Part shown: positions 26,471-38,200 of the stretch, piece after piece
How the letters are laid out: every line of letters starts with the position of its first letter
Position numbering within the stretch: the first letter of the stretch is position 1
Position numbers and translations under genes: made by a program
From: Pteria penguin
Taxonomy: Eukaryota > Mollusca > Bivalvia > Pterioida > Pteriidae
Length of the DNA: 64,000 bases
NCBI GenBank assembly: GCA_035048485.1
Contig: CM068585.1
Coordinates: forward strand, 56,043,910 to 56,107,909
Direction of reading: 5' to 3'
Notes under the pieces: model-generated
Told to the model about the DNA's origin: nothing
The model's database searches: none
What the model saw: the letters and a program-made list of their open reading frames with translations, nothing else

Positions 26471-26960
26471 CAGTTAGATGCAGTCCTAACCTTACATAAA
26501 ATGCACTTCGAGTTAACTTTATGACTGCTTTTCAAGTTTACTTGGCGACAACAGAGTAAACTTGGAATCAAGTTTAGTAGTAAACTTGATTCCAAGTTTA
26601 GTACTAAACTTGATTCCCAGTTTACTCCAAGTGCACTTCAAGTTTAGTTTACTTTCTAAATACATGTACATTTACTATATTTTTCTATCAAAACAATCTT
26701 TTTATATAAAATATGCAATTGTACATAATAAGGCAATTATTTCCATCATGTTATACGAAACTGGATAATTGTAATAAACAAACGTGAAAAGTAAACTTGG
26801 TGTCACGTGATAGTAAACTTAAAGACCGAATTACTTTAAAGTAAACTTGTTATCAAGTGCACTTGACTAAATTCTATGACTGGTTTTTTGGATGAAAAAC
26901 TAAACTTAAAGTGCACTTGTCAAGTGCACTTGAATGTAAGGTTAGGACTGCACCCAACTG
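26471..26960. mobile_element. Tc1/mariner-like MITE, unit 2 copy
   Basis: Same element as 24696-25172, 13 bp longer by one module, flanked by TA. Confidence 0.75.
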
Positions 26961-28277
26961 TAGGTCGCATGTTCATCCTCCGCGACAAAGGGCGTTGTGT
27001 CATTTCGTATTCTGAATATGGGTATATTACATCAAGTAATCTGTATCTGTATGATTACGTCATATGGTCCACATCTCACACATCAAAGACGGAACGGAAA
27101 GCACATGTAATTATTAGTCTTTATGTAGGATGGATCTAAAAGTCGCTATTTTGTCCAAGGTTACCACACTATCGTCCATTTGTTTCCATCTCGGTGACTC
27201 GTGGGAAGAATCCATTTGGCTGATAAAACTTTAAAATATCCAATTCATGTTCTTCGCTGATGGACCTGAAAATATACACAAGCAACGACAGCAGCACGTA
27301 TTGTTCATAAATATACCCCAAGTGCAAACATAAGTTGGGTGGGAAGGGTGGGTTAAAACAACAATTAAGAATTTTCTCAACACATTCAGAAAACGCACCT
27401 CTTTCCCTAAAGGATCATTGAAAGAGGCTGAGCCTAAGGAGTAATGCCTAGAATTTGACCGGGCACCGTTAATCCGGAACTGAGGGGAGGAAAATGAAGG
27501 TTCCGCGTCGGTAAATGTGACATATTTCTAGACAAGCTATCATATGTCCTATTACCGACAGACAACACCGCACCATACATATAACTTTATTAAGTTTATA
27601 CAAGGTTGTTAACTAGGCACTTGGTAAAAAGTAACATATACCTGGAACACATGCGCATTACGACAGCTTATATCTCTCACATTAAGCCATCACTTGTAGA
27701 TTAGTATCCTTTCATTAGGTCTATTTTCTATGAAAGAACTAAACACGAGTATTTCCTGGTATTTATGTGTTTAATTTGATGGCAATATTGGGCCGCGGAG
27801 GCGTACAATTAAATTTAATATTCCTAAAATTTCCAATTAATAATTATGATATATCAATTAGAACTTTTCCAAGAAATACATTGTAAATCATATTCAATCA
27901 ATACACCAATTGTGTAACAAGTGGGGGCCGCCAAACACATGTACGGGCTCGCCCCCTAACAACCAATAGATACATTGTGTTACCGGGCCGAGGGTTAACC
28001 TGTGGCAGCAAATACACAGGGTAATCGCAAATGTATTTCCGGTAACACAATATATATAGTTTTCACAAATCAATCAATCAATCACATCAATGTATCATTC
28101 AATATACAACATATTTTCCAAAAGTTCAATCAATCACATCAATTTCTCAGTGAATATACGATATCTTTTCCAAAAGATCATATGTCTGAATTTCTGTCAT
28201 AATATAACAAAGTTCATTTACAATTTCTCACTAATGTTTGATAATTAAGTTGTAGATAGGGTCGCAGGTACGCCACC

Positions 28278-28319
28278 TGACCGTTGTTTGACGAAAGTGA
28301 TAACGGCAAACAACGGTCA
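28278..28319. repeat. Perfect 13-bp-arm hairpin
   Basis: TGACCGTTGTTTG and CAAACAACGGTCA are perfect inverted repeats around a 16-base loop, just past the end of the tandem array. Could be a foldback remnant. Confidence 0.75.
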
Positions 28320-28599
28320 CCGCCAGTATATAGCTCTCCACGGCCCTAATTTGTTGATAGTATGGTGCTTAGAGAGTTGTCATTAAGGCGGAAGTTAAAG
28401 TATTTAGATGTTGGATATTACATAGTTTGGCCGAACGAGCAGCAGCACCTTCTAGGAATGAGTATGTGTAAAAACATCAATGTATGTGCCATATCTATAG
28501 TAATAAAACCACCGGAATTGGTTTCGGTAGTGGAAGTGATGCTAGGATGATTTTCCATGCGCGGTAACCACAATTAGGCGCCTTTTCCCCCAAAATTTT

Positions 28600-28840
28600 T
28601 CAGGAACGGTGACTAGTTTAGGGTAGTAGAGGCGATTTAAGGGATGTAATTCTGGAAGGTGTTTATCGACATATGGGCGCGTTTACTGCACCTTTCAAAT
28701 CTAGACCGATGTCCTCTACATAAATACCCTCACCTATGATCGATAAAAAACACATGTGTGGGCATGTTTTGAGTACTTTTCAAGCATGTTTTGGATTAAG
28801 ATCTCGTATATTTGTAAACATAACAGACGATCGTTTTTAC
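28600..28840 (-). repeat. Penelope-type 3' end fragment, inverted
   Basis: The plus strand here (GAGGCGATTTAAGGGATGTA, TTCAAATCTAGACC, ATTTGTAAACAT) is the reverse complement of about 41880-42107, the 3' end of the insertion in lectin copy 2. Confidence 0.6.
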
Positions 28841-28957
28841 TATATTCATAGTTATCCTCATTATTTGTCAAGGTAATCAGCCTTTCTAGCACAGAGGAGT
28901 GGAAGAAAGGTGAAATGATTGGCCCTTATATTATAAATATCACAATCACAATCGATG

Positions 28958-29895
28958 CACTGTTCTTTTTTTGGTTTGCACCTGCAATATTTTCTGTAGT
29001 GAAATGAATTATTCACGCGAGTTTAATTATACGACAATCAGTAAACATGTCTCTGTTTCGGTGTCTATTTCTATGGGGTTTTTTTTTTTTCTTTATTTTC
29101 TTTCTTTATTATCGAAATGTTACAGTAAGTTTTTAGGGGGAGGGTTGGTCGTAACAGTACAATGCACATATAATAAATCTGATGTAATTCAATCGAGCCA
29201 TCTGTGTTGAATAGAGTAGAACAAAATTTAATGTTTGTCAATATAAGAAAATGGCCCTTAAATTATAAATATCACATTGTAAGATTTTATACAATAAACA
29301 AGAACTACGGTTTATGACTGCCTCATATCCCAAGCAAACAATTAGGTAGGAGGTGTTGAAATTAGGTAATATTTATCTATCTTAAACCCACAAAGACGTT
29401 ACATAAGTACATGATCCTGCAGTTTATTTCGTCTTAGTTTGGGGACATGTAATTTGTTTCACCTTGTTTTTGTTACCACAATGTCACACACTGGCGTCAA
29501 TACAGTAATGCTCATGTAATTTCTGATGTTTCCACAGAGGATCGTATCCAGTGTAAAAGTACATTTTCACCACAAACCAATACAGTTTTGTAGATGCTTG
29601 AAATCAACTGCAGAATACGACACTCATAATTATCGATGTAGAAGCTGTAGCCAACCGCAGGTTATCTCAGTACTTCTCATAAACAATAGATGTACTGTTA
29701 ATCTTTTGTTTGCACCGGCAATATTTTCTGTAATGATATAAATTGTTCGTGCGAATTTAATTATATGTCTTGTACACAGTTTTGCCAAATCAATAAACAT
29801 TTCTGTTTCAGTGTCTATTTCTACGGAGTTTTTTTTTTTCTTTCTTTATTATCAAAATAGTTTTGTTGTTGTTGTTGTATCAAAATATTACAGTT
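28958..29895 (+). repeat. Pair of direct repeats, about 735 bp apart
   Basis: 28958-29125 and about 29690-29895 share GTTTGCACC, GCAATATTTTCTGTA, CAATAAACATTTCTGTTTC-like and GTGTCTATTTCTA blocks followed by a poly-T tract. The rest of 28850-31500 shows no recognised gene. Confidence 0.6.
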
Positions 29896-30154
29896 AGGAT
29901 GAAAACAGGGCATTTAGAATTAGAACTGGAAATAATTCTCCTGAATTGACAATTGCAGTTGATTGTAAACGGTTGAATAGACACACTTGCGAATGTACAC
30001 GCCATTCCAAAACTCTTACCTATTTGAAAGTCAAATTTACATGGAAGCTACGTAACGCAAGCTTAATACACGACCTTGGTTGCAAAAAGGCGTTCGAATC
30101 AAATGCTGTACGAAGAAAATGTTCATATGACAGACCGACGGACGAAGCAACAGA

Positions 30155-30169
30155 CAGATAGATAGATAT

Positions 30170-30203
<34 letters not shown>
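30155..30203. repeat. (GATA)n microsatellite
   Basis: About twelve GATA units with one interruption. Confidence 0.95.
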
Positions 30204-32222
30204 TTGTGAATTCAGGAGTCTCTGTAAACAGTGTTTCAGATACATTGCAACATTGAATCTCTTAAATGAAGTGAAGCAATCGTGAAATCTAACCACAATC
30301 ACCAACATTATTGAAGTCTGCCCCTAGTTGCAAGTGTTTAGGTAGAGACAATATACAATTCTATATTACTTCATGCATGTGATAGAATAAAAAATATTTA
30401 CATTACCGACATGAGTCGATTGACAACGGCATGCCATCTAAAAAACAATAACAAACGATGAGGATAGTTTACAGTGTCATTAATAAATGAAAAGAAAGAA
30501 AACATTTTACATAGTTATAAGAGGAAATCGTCATTGATATGCACATAATAAAATAACAAACACACTTAAAGACATCTAAATATATTCTATTGTAATGCAG
30601 CCATTCTACTGACTAAGGACTGAAATGACCTGTTAATCAATACCAGTTTACGGGCCCATTTTCTCTCTACTCATTAAAGGATAACAATTAAAGAACAAAC
30701 ATTAAAACTTAATAGATAACCATTAGCTTCTGTCGGCTTTCCGCAAAACGAAAACTTGCATGTGAATTTTCCGTTGCGTTTCCAGATATGTGTGTGAGTC
30801 AAATAACCTCATTTGAAATTTTGAATACCGAATTCAATTGTACACGTTTAATTATTATTGAATACTGCTTTATATTAAGGTCACATAAGAATCGGTATCA
30901 TTGCACGTTGGTTGATGAATCGGGGTTTAATGTCACCTTCAAGAACTTTTTAGTTAAATCACGCCATGGAAACAGCGGTAAACAATCTCTATAAATACAT
31001 TGGCACAATCTGGGATCGAGCCTTGTTCACCCCTCCATGCACCAAATACCGTATGTAAACATTCAGTATCAGTATATATGTTCTAGTATATTATTCATAT
31101 TCATGTATTGTATAGCTCTATGGTGACTTCTGCTACATAACTGAGCCAGTAACTCCTCTTTTGTCTTGTATAATAATCAAATAATCACGAATTGAGGTAT
31201 TATTAGCCTAATGCATTTTTTTGGCCTTGTTCACATATGAAATTTGATGTCCATTCTCTGACCGATAGGACGCTTGACCGGAAAACAAAGTTAAGAATAC
31301 ATTTAGAGATGCAAACTTAATATATAGATTTCTAAACAAACCTGAACCATTGCTATATAGGGACTCAAAACGTTCAAATTAAATCAGATGTCTTTTAGCC
31401 CTTTTGCTTTCTTTTAGAAACTGATGTGAACAAGCATGAAACTGGAAATCAAAACAAGGTCTTTCCATGTATTCCATGTTTCCTTAACAAAAGGACAAAT
31501 CAATGAAAATGTGTTTGTACACAATATTATATAGCACCTTAATGAAGGTATACCGCTAGATCAATAGATAAATTATAAGTTAATTAATCTAACGGGTAAA
31601 GTACATTTTTATGTAAAAATAAAAAGTAAAAAGTTTCGAAATAGAAAAATGAAAGATTCCCAATATCCTTGAGATACGAGATCCATAAAATTGTTCTTTT
31701 GAAATGGAAATATTAAAATGCATCTATCAAAGTTCTAAAAAATATTTCAGTCTGAATTTGAACAGAGATAATTGTATTCCCTTTACCGTATTTATAAAAG
31801 AAAGCAAGCATACTGGCGTCTGACTCAGCTGTATGAAAGAAGACATCACAGATAAAATATAAAGCTTCATTTCACTAGGACATATGCTGAAATAGCACAT
31901 ATTCCTATGTCACTGTCAACATATCGATCATTCAGTTTTGTGAAGTTTCTCTTCACCTTCTTTTCTTTTTCTTTTTTCTTACTCCTCTTTTTATATTTCA
32001 CTACATACATACTGGAAAAGCGCATACCACAGAGTTATAATAGTTTATAGTATGAATTTCTCTGTGTGTATTGTTTAATTCTAAACTATATATGCATATA
32101 GAAAATCATGTTTTGCTCGTTGTGACAATGTAATTTTAAATGAACTGTATAACTGAGAGTTTGTTTACCCTTCAGTTCGTTTGTATTGTTCCTAATATTG
32201 GAAAGTCACGCTCTACAGAAGG

Positions 32223-32231
32223 TATTTATAT
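32223..32231 (+). promoter_or_regulatory. TATA-like box of lectin copy 2
   Basis: TATTTATAT, 58-66 bases before the ATG, conserved with copy 1 in a longer conserved block that includes CCCGGAAA. Confidence 0.45.
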
Positions 32232-32288
32232 GGCTCAGTTTAAATAACACTTCATATCCCGGAAATCTCAGATCGGATGAAATCAGAA

Positions 32289-35200
32289 ATGAGTTCAGTA
32301 ATTGTCTGGATATACATATTCTTACTATTTACAAAAGGTAAAATGTTATTTGTATGAAATTGCTAATTCATTTATGAAAACCTGAATTAATATAAAAATT
32401 TCTAAAGTTGAAAGTGGAAATCTGGAGGAAAAGATGTTTCCCTTTTCTTTTCTATCTATGTATTTGTTTTGTTACATTTATTCTTATTTTACTTTATTAT
32501 TTTTTTCAATATATTTCTTTCTAATATTTAATTCCTGTTTTGTTACACTTAAATTCATTTTTGCTGACTTAGTATGAAATAAACATCATTTTGATGTTGA
32601 AAGTTTAATTTTCATTTATGTATGGACTATAATTAACTGCGATGTGTTTTGATATGATGCATTCCATAAACATTGATTTATAAAATAAGTGTCATATTTT
32701 GTGTGTTCATATACGAATCAATTACAATATCTAATAAAAGCATCAGCAACTGATTCTTGCATGAAAAGATATGAAATAATGCGCCAAATACATGAAAAGA
32801 AGAAAATGTGCGTCACGAAAATATCTCTGTCCGTCTTACAAAATCTGACTTTGACAGGCTGATATTACAGGACGGTACAGCTAACGCAGTTTGATGAATT
32901 TAGGACAAAGTCAAATTCTCATTTGACAATAATATAATAAAAGTAAAAAAAAAATACATTCCTTCTAATTTTGTGCACCAGATGCGCATTTCGACAACTT
33001 ATGTCTCTTCAGTGATACTCGTGGCCGAATGGTTGGAATTCTCATATAAATATTTGAAGAGCAATATTAAAACCAAAATGACCGAAGAAAGTGAACCAAA
33101 GAATCAATCTAAGGACATCGCTATGCATGGGGGAGATTCTCCTTAGTTTTATAGTGATTTGTATAATTTCAGGACGGAAAATTTTAAGTACAGATGGGTG
33201 CAGTCCTAACATAACATATATGTTAACGCGAGAAACGGTCGCGAGGACTGCTTTAGCACGCGTGTTGACTGGACGCGCTTGCGCTCGTCGCGTTAACGTA
33301 GGAGGGAATTTGCGCTAACGCGATGTCTTCCCGCGTGCGCTCGGTCTAGTTGCACGTTCACATGCCTACATTTGTAATTCTCTATGTAGTACGAATGAAA
33401 AAAAATAAAATGCATCTAATTAAATTACTGCGATTGTCGCCATATTTACGTGAATTAAATGTAATGTTAAAACAGCATTAAGGATTTCATATGTAATATT
33501 ACATAGGAAATTACCGTGTAGACATGTAATAATGTATTTATAAAAACTTTATATTTTATAAACTATTTTAAAAATTTTTCCCTTAACTCGTAATGGTTTT
33601 ATTTAAGTCTAAATATTTTACTTACACATTAATGTTTTTGTATTTAAATATACAATGTATATATCGATTCTCCTTCACATCTTTCTATATGTACATGTTA
33701 ATACAAGCTTCAAGTTGTAAGCAAGCGAATGTTGCTGTCAAGCACGATCATGCGACAGTCAAACGCATTAACGCGGCAGTCAAACGCGTTCACGCGCTCT
33801 CGAAATTAAGTTTACTTGGAAATCTGCGTTAACGCAAACGTCTGTGCTCAGAAGTCCTGAGCGAACAAGTAATGTTGGGACTGCACCTCACTGTATCTAT
33901 ATCATATCAGTACAAAGGAACTGAAATGTAGACCGTCAGTACAAAAGCACAGAAAACTAGACTTATGATGCCCTCGGGAACTGTCAGTCAACCAGCAGTG
34001 ACACCGGCCTAGTGTTTATAATAAATATAAAACATATGTACCTTCTAATTCTGTGCATCAGATGCGCATTTCGACAACTTATGTCTCTTCAGTGATGCTC
34101 GTGGCCGATTGGTTAGAATTCTCTTAGAAATATTTGAAATAAACTTATTCCAGCTATTGGACTTGAATTAACTTGAACAATGTGGAGATATTGAATACTA
34201 TACAAAATGTTAACATGACACAACGAAGTGTTACCTTTTTATGGCATTTAAGGACACTTTGACTCCATGACATGATCTGCAAATTCAAATGTGAGACTAT
34301 AAGACATCACCAATTATTGTCATTTATACGTATATCAAGAACAAAGGGCTTGAAATCTTAACCTCGGGCAATTAGTGTTGTTGATCATATATTCAAAATT
34401 AAATAAACATAAACTTGCTCTTTGAAATTTCTACACGCAGTATAATTAACCACGATATGTTTGATATGAAACATTTCTACACGATATGTTTTGATATGAT
34501 GCATTTCTACACGATATGCTTTGATATTATACATCTGTACACGGTATGTTTTGATATGATACATTTTTACACTATATGTTTTAATATGATGCATTTCTAC
34601 ACGATATGCTTTGATATTATACATCTGTACACGGTAGGTTTTGATATGATACATTTTTACACTATATGTTTTGATATGATGCATTTCTACACGATATGTT
34701 TTGATATGATACATTTGTACACGGTATGTTTTAATATGATACATTTCTACACGATATATTTTGATATGATGCATTTCTACACGATATGTTTTGATATGAT
34801 ACATTTGTACACGGTATGTTTTGATATGATACATTTCTACACACAGTATAATTAACCACGATGTGTTTTGATATGATGCATTTTTACATGCAGTATTAAT
34901 AACCACGATATGCTTTGATATGATGCATTTTTACATGCAGTATTTTTGACCACGATATGTTTGCTGTGATGCATTCTACACACAGTATTATTAACCGCGA
35001 TATATTCTGATATGATGCATTTCTACACGAAGTATTATTCACCACAATATGTTTTGATATCATGTATTTCTACATTCAGTATAATTAACCACGATATGTT
35101 TTGATATGATATATTTCTACACGATATGTTTTGATATGATGCATTTCTACACGCAGTATTATTAACCACAATATGTTTTGATATGATACATTTCTACACA

Positions 35201-38200
35201 ATATGTTTTGATATGATACATTTCTACATGATATGTTTTGATATGATGCATTTCTACATGATGTATTTCTAAAACATGGTGTTTAGGATGTTTCCTTGCA
35301 CATAACGATAATACATCATAACGCCCATCAAAAACTTTGTTTGCAAATAATATATCATATGTATTATATATTATTGCATTGTTGCAACAAGTAAGTCCAT
35401 AATCAATGAGTCCTGTAAAGCAACACAGACTGAATTAATAAATAAAATACCCTCTCACCGACTCCCGCCAAAGAGGGGAAAAGAATGTCGTCATATGTAA
35501 AATATGGATTCGTTTATACAATTCACAGTATCTTGCACAACCCCAAACTTCTGTAATAAGAGAAGTTAAAACCACGTTTTGTTTGTATACATTTTCTTTA
35601 CGTGTTTTACACATTCCCATAGAATAGTGATATGGTGATGGTAATGTAAGTTGCCTAAGAGGATTGTGAACATACATGTACATGCCGCAATGTTATCGAT
35701 TGGACAATTTTAAAAGGGCTTAAAAAAAGAGGTCATTGTGTTCACCATTTCTGCATTGATCCGGATCTGGTAAAATTAAAATAGATATGCTTGCATCTAC
35801 ATAAATTCATTTGTAAAAACAAATATTAATTTCTCATATATTTATTTTTAAAACTGGTTTTACTTTGTTTTCTCGATACAAATGAAACATTTCAACTATG
35901 TTAGAATATGACAACAACGGGGGTGAAATGGAAAAATCTATAAATTTACCACCACTATCGCTTCATGAGTGTTATACATTTGTCCTGATGTTGGTATATA
36001 TTTGTCCTGATACTGTTATACATTTGCTCTGAATTTGTAGGATATTTATTCTGATTCTGTAGTACATAGGCTCTGATGTTCTTTGATTATATTCTGGACT
36101 GAATAAATCTCGTGGTTTGTTTTTCATTCTTGGTGACATACATTTACTATATCAATAACACGGTCACCCTAGTGGATAAGTCCATCTTCTAATTCAGCAT
36201 AAAGAGTAACAAAATCCGAGTGACAAATAGTTATAGCTCTATGAGTTACCCTCCACTCTGAGAACAAGGCAGAGCGGCGGAAGGTAAAAAACCCAAAACT
36301 TTAACACAGTGATATGATATGATACTATAACTTATCCTACACAACGTCTATACTCGGTAACTTTTGATCTTCTGACGGTTTTGAGAGATCGTTAAAAATA
36401 TATAGGTTGTATATTAATGAATACAGATCCCAACACATTTGCTTTACACCTGAGCTGTTAATACTCTAACAGAGGCAGAATCCATCATTATGTAATGTCG
36501 GGTTATTTATTTATAAGGATGTAATATGACGCAAATTTTTCCAAGAGTCCCTTCACACTGATTATGACGTCTACATGTATTTCTACGCCACTTCTTCATT
36601 TTAGGAATGAATCTTCATTGAATTGAAATACACCAAGAAAAAACAAAAGAAAGAAAAGGGAAAAGAAAAAAACGCGTAGCGCATGATGCATAAGTCGACC
36701 GTCTTTCTTTTTTTCATTTCTTATCAATAAATGTCTTTCAAACATGTTTTACATTCTCAGAAATAAGAACGTTATGTCTGCATGATTCTGCACAACTCTA
36801 AATTTCTGCCGCGGTGATGTGAATATTACCGTCACAATTATGAAAACGCGGGGAATTACGTTGTTAAAGAAAACAGTTCGTTGATGAGATATACTATTAA
36901 TTTGTTAACCAAACAAAATGCGTGTTACATATAAAATTAAACGATTTAACGAGCAAGAGTCAATTTAGACCAGTTCTGCGCGTGTTAGCATCTTATTGGA
37001 GAGGTATATGTTTTTGGTGATTTGTGTCATACAGCTTTGTCAGAAGCCTTCTGTTCTCTCTTTAGTACGATTTGAAATAACACTGTCATAATGAATAAAA
37101 AATACACGAAACATCTAAACCATATTTCAATGTAGTTTATTCTTTGATTATCTACTCACAATTTATTATTTCAGGGAATATTTCACATTCTTCTAAACAA
37201 TATCGGTGTCAGTCGTTAGAACGAAGGCTGCATGTTAACCTAACAGGATATGATTTCTACATCCTATCAAAGGACATAGCTACAGCATATCCTATCTGTC
37301 TCCGAAAATGTGCACTCAATGGGAAATGTCTCTCATTTCTATGGACAGGTGACATTTGCTTTTATCTAAAGTGGTTCTTACTCGGCGATCCCGACAATGT
37401 GGATAAGGTTTGGGAATACTACGAGAAGTCTGGTATTGTATTTTTATTATTTATTCTTATTGTTAATGTTTATGTCTAAATTCATTCGCACTGACAAAAA
37501 TGTGACCTTGCTTATGACCCAAAAATTATTATTCTATTAGTTGTTTTCAATAACTGAAGAATCATTTCTAACTACTGGAAGTTAAATAATTCATAGTTCC
37601 TGGATTTTCTCCAATAAAATTGTTTCTCCATTTCATTACATAAAACAATTGTATCTTTCCCGGCAGTTTTATTATAGGCATTTAAATTTTATATCATACG
37701 GATTTTATTGCCAACAATGAAGAACTTACGAGGCGATTAACTTCATCAGTTCATTTTTCTTACCCGCAGTGTGATTGCAAAGTAATGGAATATTTTGATG
37801 TTCTTCCGATGTATTTGTACTAAATTTTGTTTCACATTTCTGGAGTTGTATTACATCACTTGACTGAGTCAAATCTTATTCAATCCGAGTTCATGAGGTA
37901 TATATTATCATTTTTATGTTATCAGCTTATTTCATAGTAATTGTTTTCATGTTCTTCCGATGTTTTGTTCTAAGTTTGTTTCACACTTCTCAGGTTGCAT
38001 TATATCATCTGACCAAGTCAGATCTTATTCATTCATTAATGAAATACTTATAATCATTTATATGTTATCAACATAGTTTATAGTAAGTGAGTTTGTAGTT
38101 TAGAAATATTGATATTTAAAGACATTTTTATGCAATTTTTTTTTTTTTTTTTTTTTTTTGTGAAATGAACAGAAAACGTTTGTTTTGTTGTTTACCTTTT

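Larger units (their letters stand above)
24384..28258 (+). repeat. 1.78-kb tandem array, two full units and a partial third
   Basis: Units start at 24384, 26159 and 27947 (periods 1,775 and 1,788). Units 1 and 2 are nearly identical; the 13-bp length difference is one extra TCAAGTGCACTTG in the MITE of unit 2. The third stops at 28258, at the TA where units 1 and 2 carry the MITE. The three identical 66-residue ORFs and the paired 68-residue ORFs are consequences of the duplication and show no domain. A recent duplication or an assembly duplicate are both possible. Confidence 0.9.
32936..34142 (-). mobile_element. Retrozyme-like hammerhead element with two ribozymes
   Basis: Copy 1 of the locus has an uninterrupted TTTAATAAAATTATTCCAGC at about 17065; here the element interrupts it, with ATAAA-like bases repeated at both ends. 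It contains two head-to-tail hammerheads (32976-33018 and 34055-34098) spaced 1,079 bp, or 374 bp once the nested MITE (33191-33893 plus TA) is removed. That is a complete monomer between two ribozymes plus partial ends, with no ORF, as expected of a nonautonomous circular-RNA-derived element. Alternatively it is a tandem terminal repeat pair of a Penelope-like element. Confidence 0.65.

Noticed and set aside
24439..28202. Identical 66-residue ORFs repeated three times as a gene family
   Set aside because: They are passengers of the 1.78-kb tandem array, begin in SINE-like sequence and have no domain; their identity reflects recent duplication.
34385..34906. 150-170-residue ORFs on both strands
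   Set aside because: They are read-throughs of a 30-bp tandem repeat.
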